DNA of 12,433 nt from Chloroflexota bacterium. Lineage in GTDB: Bacteria; Chloroflexota; Dehalococcoidia; Lucifugimonadales; UBA1127. Positions 6,011 through 11,743 of the stretch are shown in pieces; position 1 is the first letter of the stretch, and each line of letters opens with the position of its first letter. A model generated the notes under the pieces. That model saw only the letters and a program-made list of their open reading frames with translations. It was not told where the DNA came from and did no database searches. The position numbers were made by a program, and so were the translations under genes. The DNA lies in contig JAPPNT010000199.1 of NCBI GenBank assembly GCA_028873745.1, positions 1 through 12,433 on the forward strand, in the 5' to 3' direction.

Positions 6011-6867
6011 CGGCCGAGCCCCAGCGCCTGCTCCAGCGCGCGCCGCGTGAACACCACGGCCATGTCGCGCTTGTACTCGGACGAGCCGCGGAAGTCCGCC
6101 AGCGGGTCCACCTGACCCGCGACGGCCTCCGCCGCTGAGCGGATGGCCTCCGGCGTGACCGGCTGCCCCGCCAGCGCCGCCTCGACGGCCGTCGCCCGCA
6201 CGGGCGTCGGCGCGACGGCTCCCAGCGCGACGCGCACGTCGGCGCACACGCCGTTCTCCACTCGCGCCACTGCCGCGACGGCGACCGTCGCGTAGTCGTC
6301 CTCCGTGCGCGGCAGGAACTTGAGGTACACGGCCCGCGCGTCAGGCGCCTGCGCCGGCACGATGACCTCCGTCAGGAGCTCGCCCGGCTGCAGCGCCGTC
6401 TCGTAGTAGTCGACGAAGAGGTCCTCGACCGGCAGCTCCCGCGTCCCGCCCGTCGACGCCAGCACGACGCGCGCCCCCAGCGCCATCAGCGCCGGCGGCG
6501 GGTCCTGCGCCGGGTCCGCGTGCGAGAGCCCGCCCCCGACGGTCGCCATGTTGCGGATGCGCACCGTCGCCACGCGGCTGTACGCCTCGGCCAGCAGCGG
6601 CGCCGCCGAGGCCACGTCCGCGCTCCGCTCCACCTCGCGGTGCTTCGTGAGCGCGCCGATGCGCAGGTCGCCGTTGCTTCGGCTGATGCCGCGCAGCCCC
6701 GGCACCCCGCCGAGGCCGACCAGATGGTCGGCGTAGACCAGGTTCTGCTTCAGCAGGTTGACCATCGCCGTGCCGCCCGCGATGGGCCGCGCGTCCTCGC
6801 CGTGCTGCTCCAGCAGCGAGAGCGCCTCGTCCAGCGACGTCGGCGCGTGGTAGATGAAGTCACGCAT
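6007..6867 (-). CDS. coxM: Molybdenum hydroxylase FAD-binding subunit (CoxM-like)
   Basis: Medium subunit of a xanthine dehydrogenase/CO dehydrogenase-family enzyme. It carries FAD and passes electrons from the 2Fe-2S subunit to an acceptor. The 286-residue length is typical. The two FAD pyrophosphate motifs are present: IAGGTAMVNLLKQNL (29-43, family form AGGQSL) and ATVGGGLSHADPAQD (108-122, family form TIGGNIAHADPAAD). The C-terminal CO_deh_flav domain follows, with EDDYATVAVAA and LGAVAPTPVRA. ATG at 6867 lies inside the coxS end, giving an 8-nt overlap; coxG overlaps the other end. The symbol denotes family, not CO oxidation. Confidence 0.93.
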   Translation of the reverse strand: MRDFIYHAPTSLDEALSLLEQHGEDARPIAGGTAMVNLLKQNLVYADHLVGLGGVPGLRGISRSNGDLRIGALTKHREVERSADVASAAPLLAEAYSRVATVRIRNMATVGGGLSHADPAQDPPPALMALGARVVLASTGGTRELPVEDLFVDYYETALQPGELLTEVIVPAQAPDARAVYLKFLPRTEDDYATVAVAAVARVENGVCADVRVALGAVAPTPVRATAVEAALAGQPVTPEAIRSAAEAVAGQVDPLADFRGSSEYKRDMAVVFTRRALEQALGLGR

Positions 6868-7342
6868 CGTGCCGCGCCGCCTTCATGATGGATTCAAGGA
6901 TCTGGTAGTAGCCGGTGCACCGGCACAGGTTGCCCATCATCCACGCCTTCACCTGTTCCTCCGTGGGCGAGGGGTTGGCGTCCAGCAGCGACTTCGCCGC
7001 GACGATCTGTCCCGACGTGCAGATGCCGCACTGGAAGCCGCCGTTGTCGATGAAGCTCTGCTGGATCGGGTGCAGCTCCCCGTCCCGCGCGACGCCCTCG
7101 ATCGTCGTGATCTCCGCGCCGTCCGCCTGCACTGCCAGCGTGATGCACGACGCCGTGATCTCCCCGTCGAGCAGCACCGTGCACGCCCCGCACACGCCGA
7201 CGCTGCACGTCTCCTTCGTCCCCGTCAGGTCCAGGTCGTAGCGCAGCATGTCGACGAGCGTGCGGCGGGCCGGCACCTGCACCTCGCGGGCCTCGCCGTT
7301 GACCGTCAGTCGTACCGTGTAGGATGCGTCAAGCGTAGTCAT
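6860..7342 (-). CDS. coxS: Molybdenum hydroxylase 2Fe-2S subunit (CoxS-like)
   Basis: Small iron-sulfur subunit carrying two 2Fe-2S clusters that relay electrons from the molybdenum site to FAD. The N-terminal plant-ferredoxin-type domain ligates one cluster through Cys46, Cys51, Cys54 and Cys66 (CSVGVCGACTVLLDG). The C-terminal all-alpha domain ligates the other through Cys105 and Cys108 (CGICTSGQ) and Cys140 and Cys142 (NLCRCTGYY). All eight cysteines are intact in 160 residues. ATG at 7342 has AAGGA six bases upstream and a promoter at 7398-7370. It heads the coxS-coxM-coxG-hicB minus-strand set and faces away from the coxL-like gene. Confidence 0.95.
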   Translation of the reverse strand: MTTLDASYTVRLTVNGEAREVQVPARRTLVDMLRYDLDLTGTKETCSVGVCGACTVLLDGEITASCITLAVQADGAEITTIEGVARDGELHPIQQSFIDNGGFQCGICTSGQIVAAKSLLDANPSPTEEQVKAWMMGNLCRCTGYYQILESIMKAARHDA

Positions 7343-7369
7343 CTGGTATCCTTGCGCGAGTTCTGGGGC

Positions 7370-7398
7370 ATAGTAGCGTAGCTATCTGTCAGTGGCAA
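7370..7398 (-). promoter_or_regulatory. Promoter of the coxSMG transcript
   Basis: On the minus strand TTGCCA (7398-7393) and TACTAT (7375-7370) are separated by 17 nt. The start would fall near 7363, giving a leader of about 20 nt before the coxS ATG. No equally good promoter is visible for coxL on the plus strand of this 119-nt gap; a weak candidate pairs TTCTGG (7361) with TATCTG (7383). Confidence 0.6.
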
Positions 7399-7408
7399 GT
7401 GGAGCCGC

Positions 7409-7438
7409 CCCCGTTCGCCCTGAGCTTGTCGAAGGGCG
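7409..7438. repeat. 30-bp interspersed repeat, copy 2
   Basis: Same orientation as the copy at 5292-5321 and identical in 29 of 30 bases (TGAGCTTGTCG instead of TGAGCCTGTCG). It sits between the divergent coxS and coxL starts, ending 23 bases before the coxL ATG. Its open frame joins coxL in frame and creates the false N-terminal peptide PPFALSLSKG. No U-tract follows on either strand here, so a terminator role is unlikely for this copy. Confidence 0.87.
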
Positions 7439-7461
7439 CGCCGCCAACAAGAGGAGCAGCC

Positions 7462-9693
7462 ATGACCACCACCTACCACGTTTTCGGACAACCGCTGGGC
7501 CGCGTCGACGGCCCGGAGAAGGTCACCGGCCAGGTCCGGTACTCGGCCGACGTCAACCTGCCGGGTACGCTGTGGGGCAAGTCCCTCCGCAGCCCCTACC
7601 CCCACGCGCGCATCGTCAGCTTCGACGCCTCTGCCGCCCGGGCCCTCCCCGGCGTCCACGCCGTCCTGACCGGCGACGACGTTCGCGGCATCCTCTTCGG
7701 CCGCCGCCTGCGCGACGTGCCCGTCCTCGCATGGGACGAGGCCCGTTTCGCCGGCGAGCGTGTGGCCGCCGTCGCCGCCGAAGACGAGGACATCGCCCAA
7801 GCCGCCCTCGACCTCATCGAGATCGAGTACGAGGAACTGCCCGCCCAGCTTGACCCGCTCGAGGCCATGCAGGACGGCGCGCCCCTGATCCACCCGGACA
7901 TGATGAGCTACGTCGGCTACCCTCAGCCTCCGGAGAAGCCCTCCAACGTCTTCATCCACAGCGTCTGGAACAAGGGCGACATCGAGGCCGGCTTTGCCGA
8001 GGCCGACGTCGTCGTGGAGAACACCTTCACCGTGCCCCGCCAGCACCAGGCGTACCTCGAGTCCCACTCCTGCGTTGTCTGGATCGACGATGACGGCGTG
8101 GCGCAGATATGGGCGTCCAACAAGACGCCCTACAACCTGCGGCAGCAACTCTCTGACGCCACCGGCGTGCCCTCGGACGAGATCCAGGTCAACTTCGCCG
8201 CCATCGGGGGAGATTTCGGGGGCAAGGGTTCGCCCATGGAGATCCCGCTGTGCTACTACCTCGCGAAGGCCAGCGGCCGGCCGGTGAAGATGGTCATGGA
8301 CTACATGGACGAGTTCATGGCGGCCAACCCCCGCCACGCCGCCGTCATGCAGGTCCGCACCGGCGTAAAGCGCGACGGCTCGATGACCGCCCACCACGTC
8401 CGAGGCATCTTCGACAGCGGCGCGTACGGCGCGTACAAGCCCGGCGTCAACCTGATGGGCTTCTCCCACGCCGGCGGCCCTTACCACACTCCCAACGTCA
8501 AGGTGGAGGGCATTCAGGTCTACACCAACAACGTCCCCTGCGGCCACATGCGCGGCCCCGGCGAGCCCCAGGCCGCCTTCGCCATGGAGTCGCAGCTTGA
8601 CATGGTCGCGCGCCAGCTCGGTCTCGACCCCCTCGACGTGCGCCGCGTGAACGTCGTCAACCCCGGCGAGGCCGACTCCCTCAACCACACCTTCCAGGGC
8701 GTCAACATCCGCGAGACTCTCGAGGCCGCCGTCGAGGCCGCCGAGTACGGCACGGCCAAGGCCCCCAACGTCGGCCGCGGCATCGGCATCGGCGACAGGC
8801 CCCCCGGCGGCGGCCAGTCCCACCTCTCCGTGACCCTCAACCCCGACGGCACCGCCGAGCTCTCCACCCCCATATTCGAGCAGGGCACCGGCAGCTACAC
8901 CCTCGAGGTGCAGGTCATCGGCGAGGAGCTCGGGCTGACCGCCGACCGCATGCACGTCGGGGTCTGGAACACCGGCATCGTCGACTTCGACTCGGGCGTC
9001 GGCGGCAGCCGCGTCACACGCATCGGCACGCAGGTCGCCTACGCCGCCGCCCAGGAGGTCAAGGGCGAGCTCCTGCAGGCCGCCGCCGAGGCCCTCGGCG
9101 TCCCCGCCGACCGCCTCACCTTCGCCGACGGCGCAGTCCGCGTCCGCTCGACGGGCGAGACCCACGCGTGGCCCGAGCTGCTGCAGCGCCTCGGCCGCTC
9201 CGTCACCGGCAAGGCCGAGTTCGCGGACACGGCGCTCCCGCCCGTCACCGCGTACGTCGCGCAGATCGCGGAGGTCTCCGTCGACCCGGAGACGGGGCAG
9301 GTCAAGCTCCTGCGCCTCACCTCCGCCCACGACGTCGGCAAGATCGTGAACCCCATCGGACACCAGGGGCAGGTCAACGGCGGCGCCATGCAGGGCATAG
9401 GCTACGCTCTCATGGAGGAGCTGCAGGTGGAGGACGGCCGTGTGACGACCCTCTCCTTCGGCGACTACAAGATCCCCACCATGAACGACTTGCCGGAGAT
9501 GCGGACGGTGCTGGTGGAGTCTGAGAGCGGCGTCGGCCCCTACAACGTCAAGAGCATCGGCGAGAACTCCACCATCCCCGTGGCCGCCGCCATCGCCAAC
9601 GCCGTGGAGGACGCCGTCGGCGTGCGCATCAAGGACCTCCCAATCACCGCGGAGAAGGTCTACCGCGCGCTGAAGGAGAAGGCGCAGTCGTAG
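7462..9693 (+). CDS. Molybdenum hydroxylase large (molybdopterin) subunit, substrate unknown
   Basis: Catalytic subunit of a xanthine dehydrogenase/aldehyde oxidase-family enzyme; it binds molybdopterin cytosine dinucleotide and hydroxylates its substrate with water-derived oxygen. It has 743 residues. The N-terminal a/b-hammerhead domain (about 20-130) includes RRLRDVPVLAWDEARFAGE. The molybdopterin domains follow: GGDFGGK at 249-255, RGPGEPQ at 364-370, and the catalytic Glu701 in KSIGENST. Form I CO dehydrogenases have AYXCSFR near the RGPGEPQ position; it is absent, so CO oxidation is unlikely. ATG at 7462 has GAGGAG five bases upstream and starts a family-like VFGQPLGRVDGPEKVTG; the frame extends back to a GTG at 7399 only through the repeat. 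It is divergent from coxSMG, an unusual split. Confidence 0.95.
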   Translation: MTTTYHVFGQPLGRVDGPEKVTGQVRYSADVNLPGTLWGKSLRSPYPHARIVSFDASAARALPGVHAVLTGDDVRGILFGRRLRDVPVLAWDEARFAGERVAAVAAEDEDIAQAALDLIEIEYEELPAQLDPLEAMQDGAPLIHPDMMSYVGYPQPPEKPSNVFIHSVWNKGDIEAGFAEADVVVENTFTVPRQHQAYLESHSCVVWIDDDGVAQIWASNKTPYNLRQQLSDATGVPSDEIQVNFAAIGGDFGGKGSPMEIPLCYYLAKASGRPVKMVMDYMDEFMAANPRHAAVMQVRTGVKRDGSMTAHHVRGIFDSGAYGAYKPGVNLMGFSHAGGPYHTPNVKVEGIQVYTNNVPCGHMRGPGEPQAAFAMESQLDMVARQLGLDPLDVRRVNVVNPGEADSLNHTFQGVNIRETLEAAVEAAEYGTAKAPNVGRGIGIGDRPPGGGQSHLSVTLNPDGTAELSTPIFEQGTGSYTLEVQVIGEELGLTADRMHVGVWNTGIVDFDSGVGGSRVTRIGTQVAYAAAQEVKGELLQAAAEALGVPADRLTFADGAVRVRSTGETHAWPELLQRLGRSVTGKAEFADTALPPVTAYVAQIAEVSVDPETGQVKLLRLTSAHDVGKIVNPIGHQGQVNGGAMQGIGYALMEELQVEDGRVTTLSFGDYKIPTMNDLPEMRTVLVESESGVGPYNVKSIGENSTIPVAAAIANAVEDAVGVRIKDLPITAEKVYRALKEKAQS

Positions 9694-9795
9694 GCCGCGC
9701 CGCCTCGACGCCGGACGCGGGACTTGAGCAGGAAACAAAAGCGATAACAATTCCCGCTTCAGCTACGAAGCTGTGCTTTGTTTCCGAATTGATTG

Positions 9796-9855
9796 CGAAA
9801 CAATTCTAGCTGAGCCGGGGATTGTTCCCGAAACAATTCGTAGCTGGGCCAGGGA
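9796..9855 (+). repeat. Two-unit imperfect direct repeat (33-nt spacing)
   Basis: Unit one (9796-9821) and unit two (9829-9855) share CGAAACAATTC, then TAGCTG(A/G)G, then CC and GGGA, with a single-base insertion. A partial earlier copy (ACAATTC at 9747-9753, preceded by GAAACAAAA at 9732-9740) shows the motif arose more than once. The complement GAATTGTTTTG appears at 9867-9877. Confidence 0.7.
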
Positions 9856-9889
9856 CCGTCAGATACGAATTGTTTTGTTTCTCTTTTTT
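9831..9889 (+). terminator. Intrinsic terminator of the coxL-like gene
   Basis: A perfect 12-bp stem pairs AAACAATTCGTA (9831-9842) with TACGAATTGTTT (9864-9875) across a 21-nt loop. It is followed by TGTTTCTCTTTTTT (9876-9889). The loop is long for an intrinsic terminator and itself holds a small GG/CC pairing. Earlier repeat copies offer alternative 5' arms. Confidence 0.65.
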
Positions 9890-10018
9890 GCCCCACTCCC
9901 TGACGGGGTGCAGAGAAGGGAACAGAGGGCAGAGACCAGCGTAGCCGGACAGTGGGGAATGGACGAGCAGGAGATGTCAGGGGCGGCCCGCACACATCAT
10001 AACCGGAGGTAAACACAC

Positions 10019-10363
10019 ATGGGCACCTACCGCATGTACACCGGCGCCGACGGCGTAGCCGCGTGGGAGGAGATCGACCTCGACGCCATGCCCGACTGGA
10101 CGAAGGGTATCGATGTCACGCAGATCCGCTTCGGCGTGAGGCCGCCGGGAGTGCTGCAGGACTGGCATCCGGCCCCGCAGCGCCAGTTCGTCATCATCCT
10201 CTCAGGCCAGCTCCAGATCGGCTTCGAGGATGGCTCCACCAAAGTCTTCGGCCCCGGCGACGCCCGCCTCGTCGAGGACACCACCGGCAAGGGCCACACC
10301 ACCATCGCCCTCGGCGACGAGCCCTGCGTCACGGCGACCATCGGCCTGGTGGACCAGGGTTAG
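10019..10363 (+). CDS. Small cupin-domain protein
   Basis: A 114-residue single-domain cupin. The barrel core reads DWHPAPQRQFVIILSGQLQI (48-67) and then FGPGDARLVEDTTGKGH (76-92). Relative to the classical cupin motifs, the HxH pair is reduced to one His (His49) and the usual Glu is Gln. The second-motif His (His92) is present, so metal binding is plausible but not certain. ATG at 10019 has GGAGG nine bases upstream. It lies 325 nt after the coxL-like stop, behind the terminator, and 286 nt before the LysR gene on the same strand. Proteins of this type are common and uncharacterised; an enzymatic or small-molecule-binding role cannot be chosen. Confidence 0.85.
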   Translation: MGTYRMYTGADGVAAWEEIDLDAMPDWTKGIDVTQIRFGVRPPGVLQDWHPAPQRQFVIILSGQLQIGFEDGSTKVFGPGDARLVEDTTGKGHTTIALGDEPCVTATIGLVDQG

Positions 10364-10393
10364 CCTGTTCAACTCGCCTCACCCCGGAAAATT

Positions 10394-10425
10394 ATCAATC
10401 CCCCGGTAGGAGCCGGGGGATTGAT
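10394..10425. repeat. Perfect 13-bp inverted repeat (hairpin)
   Basis: ATCAATCCCCCGG (10394-10406) and its exact complement (10413-10425) flank a 6-nt loop. It lies 30 nt after the cupin stop and could end that transcript, though no plus-strand U-tract follows. On the minus strand the hairpin is followed by AATTTT, so termination of a leftward transcript is equally plausible. Confidence 0.75.
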
Positions 10426-10484
10426 ACCAGGGGGGCTTGTTGGCCTCCTGAAGGGTCACTCTTGGTGTCTTCAGGACGGTACAT
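10395..10484 (-). other. Possible 29-codon ORF antisense in the cupin-LysR gap
   Basis: A minus-strand ATG at 10484 has GGAGG seven bases upstream and opens 29 codons (start MYRPEDTKSD, end LLPGD) to a TGA at 10395. A second overlapping frame from 10501 gives 40 codons. A TTGACA lies upstream at about 10518-10513, but no well-spaced -10 box accompanies it. The 3' half of the ORF is the 13-bp inverted repeat. It may be a real small protein, part of a repeat element, or chance. Confidence 0.2.
10446..10476. repeat. 8-bp inverted repeat upstream of LysR gene
   Basis: TCCTGAAG (10446-10453) and CTTCAGGA (10469-10476) are exact complements around 15 nt, with a further CAC/GTG pair inside. It may be an RNA hairpin together with the neighbouring 13-bp inverted repeat, or a regulator site. 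It lies 80-120 bp upstream of the LysR promoter. Confidence 0.55.
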
Positions 10485-10558
10485 ATAGTTTCCTCCTGCA
10501 TTAACGCCCTGTCAAGGATACTGTATCATGTATGCATATCCACTTTTGATATACTATC

Positions 10559-10567
10559 TGCTATAAT
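10559..10567 (+). promoter_or_regulatory. Extended -10 promoter of the LysR gene
   Basis: TGCTATAAT matches an extended -10 element (TGnTATAAT) exactly. No good -35 box stands 17 nt upstream, as is normal for this promoter type. The start near 10574 gives a leader of about 75 nt containing the palindrome GCGGGCCCGC (10603-10612). The flanking A/T-rich DNA holds TGTATCA and TGATATAC half-sites and a TATGCATA palindrome, possible autoregulatory sites. Confidence 0.7.
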
Positions 10568-10649
10568 GGGCTTAGCAGGCATTGAGCTCTATGACATAAC
10601 CTGCGGGCCCGCCTGCCGGGAGGGTCCACCGGGCGATTGGAGACTGTGA

Positions 10650-11561
10650 ATGGACCTGAAGTCGCTGCAAGTCCTGTGCGCCATCGCGGAGTTGGGCAGC
10701 GTGTCCAAGGCCGCCGAGCACGTTGGCATCAGCCAGCCCGCCGCCAGCCGCCACCTCTCCTCCCTCGAGACGGAGTTGGGCGAGCCCCTCGTCTACCGCG
10801 GGAAGCGCCCCATCCAGCTCACCCAGTTCGGCTCCGCCTTTGCCAAACGCGCGTCCCCCCTCGTCCGGGACCTCATGGAGCTCTCACCCAACGACCCCGG
10901 CCTCGTCGAGGACAGCACCGTCACCATCGCCTCGACGTACGACTTCACCGTCCACGTGCTTCCCTACCTTGTGCAGTCCGCCGGCCTCCAGCATCCCAAC
11001 ATCCCCCTCAACCTCCTCTCGGGCACCAAGCCCGCGGTGCTCACCATGGTGGAGCAGGGCGAGGCCGACTTCGGCCTGGTGGCCAGGGGCAACATCCCCC
11101 GCAACTTCTCCTTTGACCCGCTCTTCACGTCCAATTCGGCCCTGCTGACGCCCCTAGGTCACCCCCTCTCAGAAGAGGATGACCTCTCGATGGACAAGAT
11201 CGCCCAGTGGCCCTTCGTCAGCTGGCGCCGCGGCTTTCTGTCCGACCGCGACTCCGTCGACCGCTACCGCCGGGGCCGCGTCCAGTTCAAGTCCGTGCTC
11301 ACCCTCGACAGCGTCACCAGCGTGAAGACCTTCGTCAGCCTCGGCCTTGGCATCACCCTCGGCCCGCGCTTCACCATCGACCCGTGGGACGAGGGGCGCA
11401 TGAACGTCGTGTCGCTGGAAGGCGTCGTCCCCGGCCGCGAGTACGGCATCGTCACCCTGCGCGGCAAGCCCCTGTGGAAGAGCGGCAAGCTCCTCACGGA
11501 CCTCCTGCATGAGGAAGTGCTCTCTTCAGAGTTCCTCGCGCACTTCCCCTTCGGCCTGTAG
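10650..11561 (+). CDS. LysR-family transcriptional regulator
   Basis: A 303-residue LysR-type regulator. The N-terminal winged helix-turn-helix is clear: LKSLQVLCAIAELGSVSKAA, then GISQPAASRHLSSLETELGE (recognition helix around 28-45), then a wing ending LTQFGSAFAKRA. The rest (about 90-300) is the two-lobed co-inducer-binding domain, with GEADFGLVARG and the SLGLGITLGPRF segment typical of the family. ATG at 10650 follows GGAG about 8 bases upstream and gives the usual start ~17 residues before the helix-turn-helix. It reads toward the LigB-like gene 182 nt downstream, making that gene a candidate target. The co-inducer is unknown, perhaps an aromatic compound or ring-cleavage intermediate. 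Confidence 0.93.
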   Translation: MDLKSLQVLCAIAELGSVSKAAEHVGISQPAASRHLSSLETELGEPLVYRGKRPIQLTQFGSAFAKRASPLVRDLMELSPNDPGLVEDSTVTIASTYDFTVHVLPYLVQSAGLQHPNIPLNLLSGTKPAVLTMVEQGEADFGLVARGNIPRNFSFDPLFTSNSALLTPLGHPLSEEDDLSMDKIAQWPFVSWRRGFLSDRDSVDRYRRGRVQFKSVLTLDSVTSVKTFVSLGLGITLGPRFTIDPWDEGRMNVVSLEGVVPGREYGIVTLRGKPLWKSGKLLTDLLHEEVLSSEFLAHFPFGL

Positions 11562-11648
11562 CGACCCCGGCGCGTGACCCGGGCGAGCCTGTTCGGCCTG
11601 TCCGCCGCGTCTCCCCCGCCTGGCGCACGATTTCGCAGATGTGCGGCG

Positions 11649-11678
11649 TTGGCGCGCCAGTTTCCGCCGGGGTATAGA
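11649..11678 (+). promoter_or_regulatory. Candidate promoter of the LigB-like gene
   Basis: TTGGCG (11649-11654) and TATAGA (11673-11678) are 18 nt apart. Transcription would start near 11685, leaving a ~58-nt leader with a strong GAGGAGG ribosome-binding site. The -10 box is embedded in a palindrome (11667-11695). Confidence 0.5.
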
Positions 11679-11695
11679 CTTTTCATAACCCCCGG
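11667..11695. promoter_or_regulatory. Imperfect palindrome over the LigB-like -10 box
   Basis: CCGGGGTAT (11667-11675) faces ATAACCCCCGG (11685-11695) across 9 nt, an inverted repeat with a 2-base asymmetry. Inside it, T11675 and A11687 are separated by 11 bases, the T-N11-A form of LysR-type boxes. Overlap with the -10 element would suit repression or an activator contact. Assignment to the adjacent LysR protein is inference. Confidence 0.4.
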
Positions 11696-11743
11696 AGTAC
11701 CCTCGCCGCACACAGCGGCCATCAGGAGAAGAGGAGGATTGTC

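Larger units (their letters stand above)
9694..10018 (+). other. Repeat-rich intergenic region after coxL-like gene
   Basis: No convincing gene lies in these 325 bases. The first 200 are distinctly richer in A/T than the flanking genes. They hold two tandem-like units and a third partial copy of a CGAAACAATTC motif, ending in a terminator. The second half (9890-10018) is purine-rich; I see no clear promoter in it, only GGAGG at 10005-10009 serving the cupin gene. Confidence 0.6.

Noticed and set aside
6011..6247. N-terminal extension of the CoxG-like protein to 6247
   Set aside because: The extra residues are an out-of-frame reading of coxM; the SRPBCC family begins at KFTYDV, and GTG at 6010 overlaps the coxM stop in the classic GTGA manner.
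7339..9750. 803-codon minus-strand ORF antisense to the coxL-like gene
   Set aside because: It mirrors coxL exactly, has repetitive Leu/Val/Gly/Asp-rich sequence without family motifs, and is a usual shadow in GC-rich DNA; coxL has clear motifs and an RBS.
9732..9877. CRISPR-like array in the region after coxL
   Set aside because: Only two to three imperfect units with unequal spacing and an inverted copy; the pattern fits terminator hairpins, and no cas genes are present.
10394..10476. Insertion-sequence ends
   Set aside because: The two inverted repeats are separate hairpins, with no transposase, no matching terminal repeats and no target-site duplication seen.
11562..11600. Terminator after the LysR gene
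   Set aside because: Only a 5-bp CCCGG/CCGGG pairing without a U-tract follows the stop codon, too weak to call.
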